Shown here: positions 27,685-36,703 of the stretch, one piece after another
How positions within the stretch are numbered: the first letter of the stretch is position 1
Layout: every line of letters starts with the position of its first letter
Assembly: GCA_017643495.1 (NCBI GenBank)
Contig: JAEPNK010000003.1
Span: forward strand, 1-64,000
DNA length: 64,000 bases
Reading direction: 5' to 3'
Origin: Rhizobiaceae bacterium
GTDB lineage: Bacteria; Pseudomonadota; Alphaproteobacteria; Rhizobiales; Rhizobiaceae
The notes under the pieces: generated by a model
Database searches by the model: none
Told to the model about the DNA's origin: nothing
What the model saw: only the letters and a program-made list of their open reading frames with translations
Program-made: the position numbers and the translations under genes

Positions 27685-27897
27685 TTATCCGAGAGTGCTT
27701 GCGGATTCGATGAAAAGGCGACGCCCTTTCTTGACCTTCCTGCTGCCGGTTTTCCGGGCTTCATCTGCCTGCAGGTCGGATGCGACACGGTCATTTGAAA
27801 TTTGTCGCTCTGCCCTCGCCTTGGCTGCGGAATCTGCAGCACTGTTGTCTCGCCCGCCCGAAAAAAGCCCCGTCAACTGCTGTGCAACCTTACCCAT
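27685..27897 (-). CDS. Small basic phage protein
   Basis: This 70-residue charged protein has a basic C-terminal half (RKTGSRKVKKGRR). It overlaps the end of the upstream gene by eight bases and precedes the portal gene by six. Small genes at this place are common in podovirus head operons. Function unknown. Confidence 0.4.
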   Translation of the reverse strand: MGKVAQQLTGLFSGGRDNSAADSAAKARAERQISNDRVASDLQADEARKTGSRKVKKGRRLFIESASTLG

Positions 27898-28291
27898 GAT
27901 AGTTCATCCTCAACCGTTTTCCGGTATTTTCACCGGCCTGAAAGCCCAATATTTTTGCCATTCGTTCGCCGGGTGAACCCGGATGCACGATGCAAAAAAT
28001 GCTGCTGCCCGTATCCTTGACCAGTTTTCGCAACGTTAATTGCCCGATGCGGACCAGTTTGAGCATTTGACCGGAAGCTTCAGGGGCGAAGAGCGAGCAC
28101 ATTTCAAAGGTTTCATTGTCCACCGGGTAAAACACCAGCGCACAAACCGGCGCAGATGCCGGGCCGGCCTCAATGCTGATCGAGCGCCGCCACTGCGCCG
28201 CAACCAGCTTGACTGACATCGAATTGCTGTAGCCATCCTTTGCCGCAAGTATCTGCAGGTTCATCAACAGCGCTGGCGACCGCAGTTCCAT
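27890..28291 (-). CDS. GNAT-like phage protein
   Basis: This 133-residue protein has a C-terminal part (LVRIGQLTLRKLV, IVHPGSPGERMAKILGFQ) resembling the acceptor and P-G/GF portions of GNAT acetyltransferases. T7 gp13 and similar virion-operon proteins are GNAT-like too. The acetyl-CoA P-loop is poorly conserved, so activity is doubtful. The start follows the terminase stop directly. Confidence 0.4.
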   Translation of the reverse strand: MELRSPALLMNLQILAAKDGYSNSMSVKLVAAQWRRSISIEAGPASAPVCALVFYPVDNETFEMCSLFAPEASGQMLKLVRIGQLTLRKLVKDTGSSIFCIVHPGSPGERMAKILGFQAGENTGKRLRMNYHG

Positions 28292-30007
28292 TCAAACATC
28301 CCATATCGATTTTCTGGGTTTGGCAGCCGCTTTCGCGCGGGTCAGCGAGACAATGTTACGACCGCGCACAATGCCCGCAGCTGATTGCGCAACCGCATTA
28401 CCGTGATATCCGTAAAACAGGTACTGCCAGGCATCATGGATGTGAGAATATTCGTTTTTCTCGACAACCACGTCATTGGTCCCGCTTTCAGATGATTTTT
28501 TGGTGAGGTGATATTGGGAGACGAAACCCCGCAATGTCATTTTCAGCCGCGGATCACAGATCAGGCCCGGCGTGTTCACGTCAACATCACGCAACTGCAT
28601 TTCAACCGACTGGATTCGGGAAGCCGGATCATTGCTCAAGGTCGGCATGATCATGATACCAAGCGCATTGCCGACTGTTTGCATGAACGACATTTCACCG
28701 TTCTGGACATCAGCACCATAAAAGTTCGCCGGATCGCCCCATGCATTGGCAACCGGATATCCGGGAAAGTCCTGCAGCAAGACCCGGTTGATCATTTCGG
28801 CAAAACGGATTGCACCTGTTATCGGCACCGTTGTGATTTCCCGCAACAATCGCGCCTGGCCGGTCGGCAATATCTGGCCAATGCCACATGCAGGCGAACC
28901 ACCGCCGTCAATCCCCAGCAACAATGGCACTCCGGGTACCGGTTCCAGCGGGGAATCTGCCTTGTGTTTCTGGATGCTGAAGCTGCCGGCATAGACCGGC
29001 GTTCCCTTGTCAGCGCGCGCGGCATACTGGCCATGCACATTTCGCAGACTGTCAGGATGCTTGGGACCACCAAACGCCTCTTCATCTTCAGCATAGGCGG
29101 CGCGGGTCTTGCCGATCCTGTTTTCAGCCTCCGCTGACAGTCCGGAAGGTTGCTGGAAAAAATTGTATCCCGGCCATTGCCCGGGGTTTTCGATATGCCT
29201 TTCATACGTCCAGTTGGCTTCATCCGGCGGGTTGTAATCACCCATCACAATGCGCGGAACCTTGATCGCCTCAACACCGGTATCGGGATCCGTTTCCGTA
29301 CCCAGACGTTCCGCCTCCCAGGGCTGGATTTCGGCCCTTGGTGGATAACGCGCTGTCCGGCCATACATTCTGCCGGGCGCTGCAGGATCGATCAGGTCAC
29401 ATTCGTTCAGCCATCCGGCCGTGATCTCGTAACCCTTGAAAAAACTGTCCAGATTGTTGGTGCCGATCGCACCGAATTCCATGTCCAGGATAATCGGTAT
29501 CTTCGCATCAACCCACGTGCCACGCGGCCCCGGAACCTTCCGGATCGTGTCCCATTCCAGACCATGCAAAACGGGCCTGTCGATACCGCCTGTGTAGTTC
29601 TTGTTCACGGGTTGCCGCGTGAAAGGCCCGTGTTTCGGGAAAAATTCATGCCAGGATGAAAGCGCCGTCTTGGCCAGTTCCCGATAGGTGTCACGGATCG
29701 CCGCGACCCGGGCATGGACGACACCGTGCGGATATTTCGGGCTGCTGTCCCTGCAAACCGCAAAATCCACCGCGGCATGCCGGACTATCTTGAACACGGT
29801 GCCGACCGTCTTGCCACTGCCCCACGGGCCCATGATGAAATCGAAAGGCCCCTTGGATTCGATATAGGCAGCACACACCGGGCCCGGCGGCGTAAAATCG
29901 TAAATCCGGAATTTGCCTTCGCGGCGGACATGATCCTGGTCAGACAAGCGCAATTCCCCTGAAACCCGGTCCCGGCCGGGGTGATAAAACCCGGTCCCGC
30001 GACCCAT
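28292..30007 (-). CDS. Terminase large subunit
   Basis: This is the DNA-packaging motor. The chosen ATG gives 571 residues; the frame is open to 30211, but the extra stretch is Pro-rich and lacks family features. Walker A is GPWGSGKT (60-67). The acidic Walker B-like end is in ITAGWLNECDL. The nuclease domain shows LLLGIDGGG, AWGDPAN and SHIHDAWQY, the three acidic clusters of RNase H-fold terminases. Small subunit gene precedes it. Confidence 0.85.
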   Translation of the reverse strand: MGRGTGFYHPGRDRVSGELRLSDQDHVRREGKFRIYDFTPPGPVCAAYIESKGPFDFIMGPWGSGKTVGTVFKIVRHAAVDFAVCRDSSPKYPHGVVHARVAAIRDTYRELAKTALSSWHEFFPKHGPFTRQPVNKNYTGGIDRPVLHGLEWDTIRKVPGPRGTWVDAKIPIILDMEFGAIGTNNLDSFFKGYEITAGWLNECDLIDPAAPGRMYGRTARYPPRAEIQPWEAERLGTETDPDTGVEAIKVPRIVMGDYNPPDEANWTYERHIENPGQWPGYNFFQQPSGLSAEAENRIGKTRAAYAEDEEAFGGPKHPDSLRNVHGQYAARADKGTPVYAGSFSIQKHKADSPLEPVPGVPLLLGIDGGGSPACGIGQILPTGQARLLREITTVPITGAIRFAEMINRVLLQDFPGYPVANAWGDPANFYGADVQNGEMSFMQTVGNALGIMIMPTLSNDPASRIQSVEMQLRDVDVNTPGLICDPRLKMTLRGFVSQYHLTKKSSESGTNDVVVEKNEYSHIHDAWQYLFYGYHGNAVAQSAAGIVRGRNIVSLTRAKAAAKPRKSIWDV

Positions 30008-30264
30008 GCCTTCAAGATAAATTTCAGCCGGGCGGGTTAACTGGTCAAAACAGGTCGTGTGTGTGAGAGCCCCCGGAGAGGGCGGGGGGCGGGGTGTGCG
30101 ATTTTTGAAAGTGGCAATGGCTGGCTTGCGGCTGGATGAATGCCCCGGGGTGGGGTCCGCCGCATGCCACGAAAACGCGCAAGGATACTCAAAACCGTGC
30201 TGCAAAATCATGGCCTGATGATTTTCAATCAGCCGACAAAATGGAATTTACTTATAAAATTCAG

Positions 30265-31059
30265 TTATTTATCTGTTTTGTGCAACGGCTCTTTATCCTG
30301 TTGCACTGTTTCGCCTTCGATAAAGTCTTGATTTTGCTCAATAAAGCCATCGGGTGGCAAACCTGCACTCATGGAACCTGAATGGTTGTTCTGTTGCACG
30401 TTCAACGTGCCGATATTCATGACTGGCCTGACCTGCTCGGGCGGCGCTTCATCCCCTGACTTCTTCGCATGCCAATATGGCAGTTGGTCACGCGCAACGG
30501 CCATTTGCAGTTTCAGCACTTCCAGCGGATCGTCTGGCAATTGTTCAAACAGCACATCGATATGTCGTTTGGGTACGCCATGCTTCTTCAACGCCTTTTG
30601 GTCCATCTTCCGCATCGCTTTGATCTGGGCGATGGTGAAGCCTTCCCGCTCAAGATACTCGGTGGTCAGCTGCCGCCGCCAGGCGCCGACTTTGCGCGTC
30701 AGTTCCAGGGTGTCCATGTTGTAGATGGCCGCTCCTGCCTGCAATGGCGTGTTATAGCCGCGTTGCATGAGGAATTGCAGCAGGTCGGTATCTTTCTTGT
30801 TCTTTGATCCGGGTGGCCTCCCCCGTTCCCGCTTGGCAACAGTCTTGTTTTCCGCCGGTTCCAGTGGCAACGGCAACGCGCCATCGGGATCAGGCATGAA
30901 CAAATCAGGCTCGATGGCGTCAGGATCGGTGGCCGGTTCTGTCCCGGGCGCGGTTCCGGCTCGATCGGTGGCAGCTGCTGTCCGTTCGGGATCGGCTGGC
31001 GTTTCAATTTCGCCTGCGTGTGTGCCAGTCCAGGCTGGTAATTTGTCGTTGTCACTCAT
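30265..31059 (-). CDS. Terminase small subunit (putative)
   Basis: This 264-residue protein sits immediately before the large subunit. It has an acidic Pro-rich N-terminus, then an AT-hook-like basic segment (RGRPPGSKNKK, about 79-89), then helices that could carry DNA binding (QRGYNTPLQAGAAIYNMDTL). The C-terminal part is polar. Recognition of the packaging site would be its role. Assignment is by position and DNA-binding features. Confidence 0.55.
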   Translation of the reverse strand: MSDNDKLPAWTGTHAGEIETPADPERTAAATDRAGTAPGTEPATDPDAIEPDLFMPDPDGALPLPLEPAENKTVAKRERGRPPGSKNKKDTDLLQFLMQRGYNTPLQAGAAIYNMDTLELTRKVGAWRRQLTTEYLEREGFTIAQIKAMRKMDQKALKKHGVPKRHIDVLFEQLPDDPLEVLKLQMAVARDQLPYWHAKKSGDEAPPEQVRPVMNIGTLNVQQNNHSGSMSAGLPPDGFIEQNQDFIEGETVQQDKEPLHKTDK

Positions 31060-31113
31060 GCCATTGATTATATTCGAATATTTAATTTGGTCAGCAGACA
31101 GGCGAAATTTTCC

Positions 31114-31372
31114 GGTTACTGCAAACGATCAACCTGCTACCAAAAGTAACCGCGAAGTAACCGGAAAAACGCAATAAATACATACACATAAGATTAATGT
31201 TACTTGGTTACTTGGTTACTATTGTTACGCGCACTCGCGCGCGCGCGTACGCATGTGCATGTATCCTGTACCGGCCCAAATTCAGTAACCAAGTAACCAT
31301 TTCCTGTAAATCGTTGATTTTATGTTGTTATTTCGGTTACTTGCCGGTTACTTCAAGGTTACTCAAGTAACT
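31114..31372. repeat. Iteron cluster GGTTACT/AGTAACC
   Basis: Thirteen copies (one degenerate, one ending AGTAACT) occur in both orientations, at 31114, 31145, 31156, 31199, 31206, 31214, 31224, 31284, 31292, 31335, 31346, 31357 and 31366. Spacing of 11 bp in several places puts copies on one helix face. Such arrays bind replication initiators, terminases or regulators. Confidence 0.75.
31236..31264. repeat. 29-nt alternating purine-pyrimidine tract
   Basis: The stretch alternates strictly pyrimidine-purine, mostly CG then TACGCATGTG. Such DNA can adopt Z-form or melt easily under negative supercoiling. It lies in the middle of the iteron cluster. Confidence 0.6.
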
Positions 31373-31555
31373 GGAGCCCAGGAGGCTTTCCCTGCACCCG
31401 AAATTTCATTCAGACTATCCCGGGTTCATGTCTGTTAAGTGCTTGCGCGAGTTTTCTTCGATTTCACAACATAACAGGTGTTGCGCAAGCGCCATTTGTT
31501 TCAAAACTGGCATGGGCAAGGGTTAATTGCTCAAGCAAACCGGGCATGGGAAAGC

Positions 31556-31590
31556 AAAAAAAAGGCCATGAAATTCATGGCCCTTGTTTT
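31556..31590 (-). terminator. Terminator of the ardC transcript (possibly bidirectional)
   Basis: GGCCATG and CATGGCC pair around a 5-nt loop. There are eight A before and a T-rich run after on the plus strand, so it can stop transcription from both sides. It lies 17 bp past the ardC stop codon. Confidence 0.8.
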
Positions 31591-31606
31591 CAATTGTGTG
31601 ACTAGA

Positions 31607-32467
31607 TTATGCGACTAGTTTTTCATCTTCAACAGCAGAACATTCCATGATGTAGTCTGCTGCGCGTTGCGCTGCAGCGGCTGCCTTGAAAATAAATTTC
31701 TTGTCATCCTTAAGGTGCTTGATCCAATGTTTCAAATAGGCTGCTGACTGCTCAAAGTCGGGCAGTGCACCAATCTCCGCACTGACAAAGCATGAACCGA
31801 TTTCTGCAATCAATTCCTCAAATGCATAATCTTTGGTTCCTTTGAATACTTTACCAAAGCGATCGAGGCGGTGGGTGGCACCCGTCCAGTGCGTTAGTTC
31901 ATGCGCAAGCGTTCCGTAGTAAGCTTGCGGACAGGCGAACGTTTCAATGGCCGGCATTGTGATAACATCGGTTGCCGGTGTGTAGAAGGCGGCAAGGCCG
32001 GTTTGTCTCTTACAACCGGTCGAGTTGAAAAACCGTTCAAAATCAGCAATCGGTCGCGCGCCCTGATCGATCGGCCGTGCATAGAATTTTTCTGGTAGAT
32101 CAGCGATCTGATCAGCATTGAAAACACGGTATTGCTTGAGGAACGGTATGCGTTCAATTTCTTCCGTCTCTTCGTTCTCTTTTTCCAGTGTGTTGTAATA
32201 AACAATCCCTGTTGATTTTTCGCCTTTCCGGACCTGTCCGCCAAATTCCTGTGCCTGTTTGTATGTGAACCAGTAGTCGGATGAATAACCCGCTTTATCG
32301 GAAGCCAACCAAAGCAACAAAACGTTGATGCCTCTGTAAGCTTGACCAGTAGAACGAAGGGGATAACCGGTAGCGCCAGACTTCCAGGGCTTGTGCCAAG
32401 GCGCTGTGCTTGTTTCCAGCGCTTCAATGATTCGATCTGTTACTTCGGTTTGAATGTCTTTTTTCAT
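31607..32467 (-). CDS. ardC: ArdC-type antirestriction protein
   Basis: The ATG with GGAAAAG upstream gives 286 residues; an upstream in-frame start lies before the promoter and is not used. The N-terminal ArdC/DUF1738 domain (about 4-120, APWHKPW, YRGINVLLLW) binds single-stranded DNA in ArdC of plasmid pSA. The C-terminal zincin-like metallopeptidase domain carries HELTHWTG (His189, Glu190, His193). ArdC protects incoming DNA from host restriction. It is transcribed from its own strong promoter with an overlapping palindrome and ends at a terminator, so it is an independent unit. Confidence 0.85.
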   Translation of the reverse strand: MKKDIQTEVTDRIIEALETSTAPWHKPWKSGATGYPLRSTGQAYRGINVLLLWLASDKAGYSSDYWFTYKQAQEFGGQVRKGEKSTGIVYYNTLEKENEETEEIERIPFLKQYRVFNADQIADLPEKFYARPIDQGARPIADFERFFNSTGCKRQTGLAAFYTPATDVITMPAIETFACPQAYYGTLAHELTHWTGATHRLDRFGKVFKGTKDYAFEELIAEIGSCFVSAEIGALPDFEQSAAYLKHWIKHLKDDKKFIFKAAAAAQRAADYIMECSAVEDEKLVA

Positions 32468-32514
32468 TGTCTTTTCCGTTATGTTGTGGGCTCCAGTGCC
32501 CTGTTGACAACATG

Positions 32515-32544
32515 ATAATAGGGCCATTGGCCCTATTCTGTCAA
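32515..32544 (-). promoter_or_regulatory. ardC promoter with overlapping operator palindrome
   Basis: On the minus strand, TTGACA (32544-32539) and TATTAT (32520-32515) are separated by 18 bp. Between them lies a perfect palindrome with arms AATAGGGCC and GGCCCTATT around three bases (32517-32537). A repressor bound there would block RNA polymerase, so ardC is probably tightly controlled and switched on at infection. Confidence 0.75.
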
Positions 32545-32565
32545 GCCTATCACAGAAAAAAAGAC

Positions 32566-32588
32566 AAAAAAAAACCGCTAAGAGCGGT
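32566..32588 (-). terminator. Terminator overlapping the end of the HTH gene
   Basis: ACCGCT and AGCGGT pair around three bases, with nine A on the plus strand giving the U-run. The stem overlaps the last codons and stop of the HTH gene at 32578, a compact arrangement. Confidence 0.8.
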
Positions 32589-32793
32589 CTTTGAGTTTAA
32601 GTTCACCAGATTGAAGCCATCGTAAAACTTGGCATGCAATTGGGTTAGGGTTTCTGGCAGTAGATGATCCCGGGCTTGCCTCAAAACGCCTTATAGTTCT
32701 GTCGTCAATATCCAGTATTTTGGCTAGTTGACGCATCGTCAAACCGAGGCTTTGTCGTGCTTCGCGGAATTCGCTGGGTGTCATGGCTGGCAT
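32578..32793 (-). CDS. Small helix-turn-helix (XRE-like) regulator
   Basis: The chosen ATG (71 residues) has AGGAAAGG six bases upstream, better than the one six codons before. The helix-turn-helix is at FREARQSLGLTMRQLAKILDIDDRTIRRFEAS. It lies between the helicase gene and ardC and may be the protein that binds the ardC palindrome, though that is only proximity. Confidence 0.75.
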   Translation of the reverse strand: MPAMTPSEFREARQSLGLTMRQLAKILDIDDRTIRRFEASPGSSTARNPNPIACQVLRWLQSGELKLKDRS

Positions 32794-32842
32794 AGCTTCC
32801 CTTTCCTGCATGCTGCGAAGTTTTGTTTACTACGCAACCTAA

Positions 32843-34723
32843 TCAATCATCTGAACCTGCCTGCCATTTCTGGAAGGCAGCAAGATCAATCAACACGCAA
32901 TGCTTGGTTGTCAAACCTATTTTGACCTTGAAGCTGTTATTGGTCAGTCCTGGACGATCGCTTACGTTCCTGATGATGAAATCTGATGGGCCTTGCTTCA
33001 AAGCTGAACCCCACACTTCTCCGGCAAATTCCGTGTTTGCGAAAAGCCGGTTCAATTGCTGGTGCGTGTTTGGCACACAAAGCGTGTATCCGTTCGAATC
33101 CGCTAGCTTCCCGCGGTCAAGCAGGCCAAGGCCAGCCAACGAAAGCGATTTACGAACAACATCAATTGCAATGCCCGGATTTTGTTCTGTCGCCTGCAAT
33201 TCACTGATCAAGCCGCCAACAGTCGGCCGCTCTCCGTTCCTGTAAAGCTCGATCGGAGAATCCAGCAGGTATTCAAGGCAACGTTGCCAGTTGGGCAACT
33301 GCTCTTCCCGCTCTGTCTTGGTTGCAGCTGCAATCAACTCACCAACGGCAATAGGATCGGTTGTTGGCAAACCGGCATCTTCCATTGCTTCCGGCCCCAG
33401 AACGAGCTCTGCAGCGGCCAGCAACGTACCGTATGTATCGACTTGACGTTGATTGAAATCGGCTTTGTGAAGCATCTGTTTCCAATCGGGCAACAGGGTT
33501 TCCCGGAAATATTTGTAACCGTCCATCACTTGCCGCAACAACATGCGGCCCTGGTCGGATGAATATACAAATTCGCGGCCAGCCTCACTGGAACTTGCCA
33601 GCTTGCCCAGGTTCAAGATTACCATTCGCGACTTGTCGGCCGTGTTCAGTTGCGGAACGTTGATGGCTGAAAAGAAGAATGAACAACGCACTTCAAAGCT
33701 TGTACCCGTATGATCCGCACCGCCACGGAACATGCTCGAACCGCTGGCCGCGATCCTGGCCAGATCAATAACCGGCTGGCGCTTTGCCATGTTGGCTGAA
33801 GCCTCGAATTCATCAACAATAACGCCCGTCGAATCCTGCTTGATATTCTGATAGATGCCGGCTGCGGTTGTGTCGGCCGTGGCCATCACTGCCGATCCCA
33901 TGACAGCCTCGATAATGCCGTGCAATGTGGACTTCCCAACGCCAGCGCCGCCAGTTGTGAAGATGATCGGCCGCCATTTCAGCGCACCACCCATTAGAGC
34001 GGTTACAAGCCATCCGACGAGCAGAACCGGGTCCAGGTAGTCGCGTTCCCATGACCATGTCTTGAAATCCGCCAGCAGCTGCACGGCCGGGCTTTCCTCA
34101 CGGGCAACGGGCGACATCCAGGGTTTTGTTATTGAAGGTTGTACGGTGTAAAGGCTGCCCTGGTGTTCACCGGGACGGGAATGCAGAAGCTTGCCATCAC
34201 GGACCACATAAAGCTGTTCGCCACCATGCCAGACAAAATTTCCTTCCGCATCAAGCCAGCCGCCGCGGCCGCGATGTTGTTTGGATGGATCAAACAGCCC
34301 CTTGCGGCCAGCTTCCGCAACCAGACATCGATGCATCTTCTGATATTCAAGACCATTGATTTTTGGTGGCAGTTCTTCGCCTGTTTCAGGGTCTTTTTGC
34401 GGTTTTCCGAACCGGGGAAAAGCCCATTCCGGGTAATTCTGATACTTCCCGAAAAGCCGCGTGATCGTGACCGCATCCCCCCTTTCAACCTCGATAAGCT
34501 GGCCGTTTGCGTCTGTCACGTACATCACATTGCCATTCAGGCCATGAACGGATATCGGGCAGTCCGGTGGCAGGCTTTGATAGGGAAAGCCGGTCCATTG
34601 CCCGGGCATCACGCCATCACGCGCCAGGTGACTGGGCGGGTCCGTTATTCGTGCCTGCGCTGCCAGCTCTTCGCGCGCATCGGAAAACATCGAACGAATG
34701 GTTTTTATATGTTTTTTTGTCAT
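32843..34723 (-). CDS. Phage replicative helicase-primase-type ATPase
   Basis: This 626-residue protein has a P-loop ATPase domain with Walker A GGAGVGKST (258-266) and Walker B VIVDEFE (301-307), like DUF927/SF3-type phage helicases. The N-terminal 200 residues contain beta-rich segments without clear primase motifs; the TOPRIM primase is encoded two genes upstream. Together they would open and prime phage DNA for the host polymerase, since no phage polymerase is present. Confidence 0.7.
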   Translation of the reverse strand: MTKKHIKTIRSMFSDAREELAAQARITDPPSHLARDGVMPGQWTGFPYQSLPPDCPISVHGLNGNVMYVTDANGQLIEVERGDAVTITRLFGKYQNYPEWAFPRFGKPQKDPETGEELPPKINGLEYQKMHRCLVAEAGRKGLFDPSKQHRGRGGWLDAEGNFVWHGGEQLYVVRDGKLLHSRPGEHQGSLYTVQPSITKPWMSPVAREESPAVQLLADFKTWSWERDYLDPVLLVGWLVTALMGGALKWRPIIFTTGGAGVGKSTLHGIIEAVMGSAVMATADTTAAGIYQNIKQDSTGVIVDEFEASANMAKRQPVIDLARIAASGSSMFRGGADHTGTSFEVRCSFFFSAINVPQLNTADKSRMVILNLGKLASSSEAGREFVYSSDQGRMLLRQVMDGYKYFRETLLPDWKQMLHKADFNQRQVDTYGTLLAAAELVLGPEAMEDAGLPTTDPIAVGELIAAATKTEREEQLPNWQRCLEYLLDSPIELYRNGERPTVGGLISELQATEQNPGIAIDVVRKSLSLAGLGLLDRGKLADSNGYTLCVPNTHQQLNRLFANTEFAGEVWGSALKQGPSDFIIRNVSDRPGLTNNSFKVKIGLTTKHCVLIDLAAFQKWQAGSDD

Positions 34724-34817
34724 GTGGCGCGCGCATCAGTCCTCTTGCCGGCATGTTCCGGACTTCATTTAAACAATGCACCGGGCAGAATGCTGCCCGG
34801 CACAGGCGTTGGGGTGG

Positions 34818-35552
34818 CTATGCAGCTTCCTTTTCTGCATTCATGGTGTCGAGCCGGCGCAAGCAGGTAACGAACGTTTCATAAGCCATCTGGACCCACA
34901 CCGGCTGGCTCGAGAAGGGTTGCCGCGGTTCCTTGTGAATGCCTTTCAGGCTGGCATGAATGAAAAGCGTCTTTGCTCCCTCTTGCGGGTTTTCCCGAAG
35001 GAACCTTGCCAGTTCATCAAGATGGGATTTCAACTGATCCCTGTCACACTTGACCCCGCATTCTGGCCAGAAATCAGAACCAACTTCTTTATCAGCAAAT
35101 CTGGAAAAAACTTCTGCACAAACCGATGAACAGATATGAGCGCCTATTGCAGGCTCTAGTTCAGCAAACGGGGAATCGCCGGATTTTGGGTTGGCTTCCG
35201 TTTCGTCTTCTTTATGTACCGCTGCCACCGGCGTTTCACTTCCTTTTCCCTCTGTTCCACTTCCTTTATCCTCTTGTTTATCTTCGCTTCCAGCTCGTCC
35301 GCCTGACGCTGTTTGTGCATCAGATAAATCTCTTTCTTGATCCACTTTTCCACCATGTTCGGCTGTATCTTGCGACCCTTCCGCCCCCACCTTCTGGTTC
35401 GCAGTTGCGGATTTTTCAGCGTCACTACTTCCAGACGGTTTTGAAGTACTGGCAGTTGACGTCCTCGCCGCTTTCGTTTCGGTTTGGGAGGCTGCTTCAG
35501 TTTTTTGTTTTGCATCGGCTTTGGCTTCCTCGGTTTGCTTTTTGTTGGTCAT
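34818..35552 (-). CDS. Low-complexity phage protein in the replication block
   Basis: In this 244-residue protein the first 130 residues are a hydrophilic Lys/Glu/Ser/Thr/Ala-rich tail without structure. The last 110 form a compact domain with four Cys and SDFWPECGVKCDRDQ. The start overlaps the primase stop (ATGA). An out-of-frame reading frame of 119 codons lies inside it. Function unknown. Confidence 0.5.
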   Translation of the reverse strand: MTNKKQTEEAKADAKQKTEAASQTETKAARTSTASTSKPSGSSDAEKSATANQKVGAEGSQDTAEHGGKVDQERDLSDAQTASGGRAGSEDKQEDKGSGTEGKGSETPVAAVHKEDETEANPKSGDSPFAELEPAIGAHICSSVCAEVFSRFADKEVGSDFWPECGVKCDRDQLKSHLDELARFLRENPQEGAKTLFIHASLKGIHKEPRQPFSSQPVWVQMAYETFVTCLRRLDTMNAEKEAA

Positions 35553-36703
35553 GCTTGCTGCCTTTCTTCATTGGCGAGATCATTGAAATCATCACCGACC
35601 GGCGAATTGATCACGGTCACCGGTTTTCCGTGTTTCTGAAGACTGTCCAGCGCTTCGTCGAACTGGTCCTGTGCCTGCTTGTTTCCGTCATTGTTGTCCC
35701 GGCAAACGATCACTTCCCCCACACAGGCCATGTCGATCGGCAACTGGCCGAACCCGGCAAGACTGCCGGCAGCCCACACACGGGCCTCGGGTTCCGCTTC
35801 GGCCACCGTCAAACCGGTTTCTATACCTTCCGCCACCGCAATCAGGCCGGGTTCCTGATTGATGAACGGGTTTTTCCCGGAAGGTCCAAGAGACAGGGAA
35901 ATGAAGCCGCCAAGATGAAAACCACGCATCAGTTTGGCGGGTTTTTCAGGGGCTTTGCGCGGCTCCAGCGGATCAAGAAAGGTGCAGTGACAACCGATGA
36001 TCTGCCCGAAAGGATTGCGGATCGCTGCATGCGCGCAAGGGTATGACGGCCCGTCCTGGACTTTCCGCGCATAGCCGTTCTCATGCGTCCATTGCCCCTT
36101 CGTCCAGTATTCGGTCGATGGGCTGAAACGGAACGTCATAGTGTCGAGATTGGCAATCTGGTCGATTGCGATGTTGCGGCCGTAGAGATAGTTCACGAAG
36201 TGCTGTTGCACCGGCATCAGCCTTGATCCTGGCTGTTGGGACCATTCATGCCAGCTCTCCTGTCCGCTCCGGAACAGTTTTAAGCCGCGGTTGAGCTGGC
36301 GCTTGCGTTCCTTCTCGTCCTGTGCGGCCGCCTTTTTCTTTGACTGCTCTGCTTTCTGCCTTGCCTTCTCACGGTCTTGGTCACTCATTGAGGCATAGCC
36401 AAGCCAGTCGAGCGCGATACGATATCCCGCGGCATGGTCCCGCGTTCCGTGGCCGTGCAAATAAGCCATCAGGCCAATGATGTCGCCACCATCACCACTG
36501 CGCCAGTCTTTCCAGCCGCCGGCATCGGCACCGGCCAGGTAAACCTTGAAAGCGGGATCCTTTTTCTCGTCACCGGTAACAGGATTGGTAGATACCCATT
36601 GCCTGCCCATGCGCCGGCCGCGCGGCAGGAATTCGCGGCAAATGTCCTCTACCCGATCCTGCAGCATGACCTTGACAGCCTTGATGTCCGGATTGCGGCC
36701 CAT
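35549..36703 (-). CDS. TOPRIM-domain DNA primase-like protein
   Basis: The ATG overlaps the methyltransferase stop (TAATG) and gives 384 residues. The N-terminal part (DPAFKVYLAG, WKDWRSGDGGDIIGLMAYL) is the region often seen before TOPRIM in phage primases. A charged coiled stretch follows. The TOPRIM part has VAEGIETGLTVAEA and VIVCRDNNDGNKQAQ, giving the Glu and D-x-N/D motifs. It acts in primer synthesis with the helicase. Confidence 0.75.
   Translation of the reverse strand: MGRNPDIKAVKVMLQDRVEDICREFLPRGRRMGRQWVSTNPVTGDEKKDPAFKVYLAGADAGGWKDWRSGDGGDIIGLMAYLHGHGTRDHAAGYRIALDWLGYASMSDQDREKARQKAEQSKKKAAAQDEKERKRQLNRGLKLFRSGQESWHEWSQQPGSRLMPVQQHFVNYLYGRNIAIDQIANLDTMTFRFSPSTEYWTKGQWTHENGYARKVQDGPSYPCAHAAIRNPFGQIIGCHCTFLDPLEPRKAPEKPAKLMRGFHLGGFISLSLGPSGKNPFINQEPGLIAVAEGIETGLTVAEAEPEARVWAAGSLAGFGQLPIDMACVGEVIVCRDNNDGNKQAQDQFDEALDSLQKHGKPVTVINSPVGDDFNDLANEERQQA

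Larger units (their letters stand above)
31060..31606. other. Non-coding region: iterons and alternating purine-pyrimidine tract
   Basis: I find no gene in these 547 bp. The first 310 bp hold 13 GGTTACT/AGTAACC-type units and a 29-nt alternating tract; the rest (31373-31555) shows no clear element before the ardC terminator. It lies between the packaging and replication blocks, a likely place for the phage origin or pac/cos site. Confidence 0.7.

Noticed and set aside
28292-30211. Longer terminase start at 30211
   Set aside because: The extra 68 residues are Pro-rich, without family features; a downstream ATG is preferred, though the choice is not certain.
31110-31372. CRISPR array
   Set aside because: Repeat units are 7-8 bp, in mixed orientation and irregularly spaced, and no cas genes are present.
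35126-36046. 306-codon plus-strand frame rich in Phe and Leu
   Set aside because: Antisense of Lys/Glu-rich coding DNA gives false hydrophobic stretches; no ribosome-binding site or family match.
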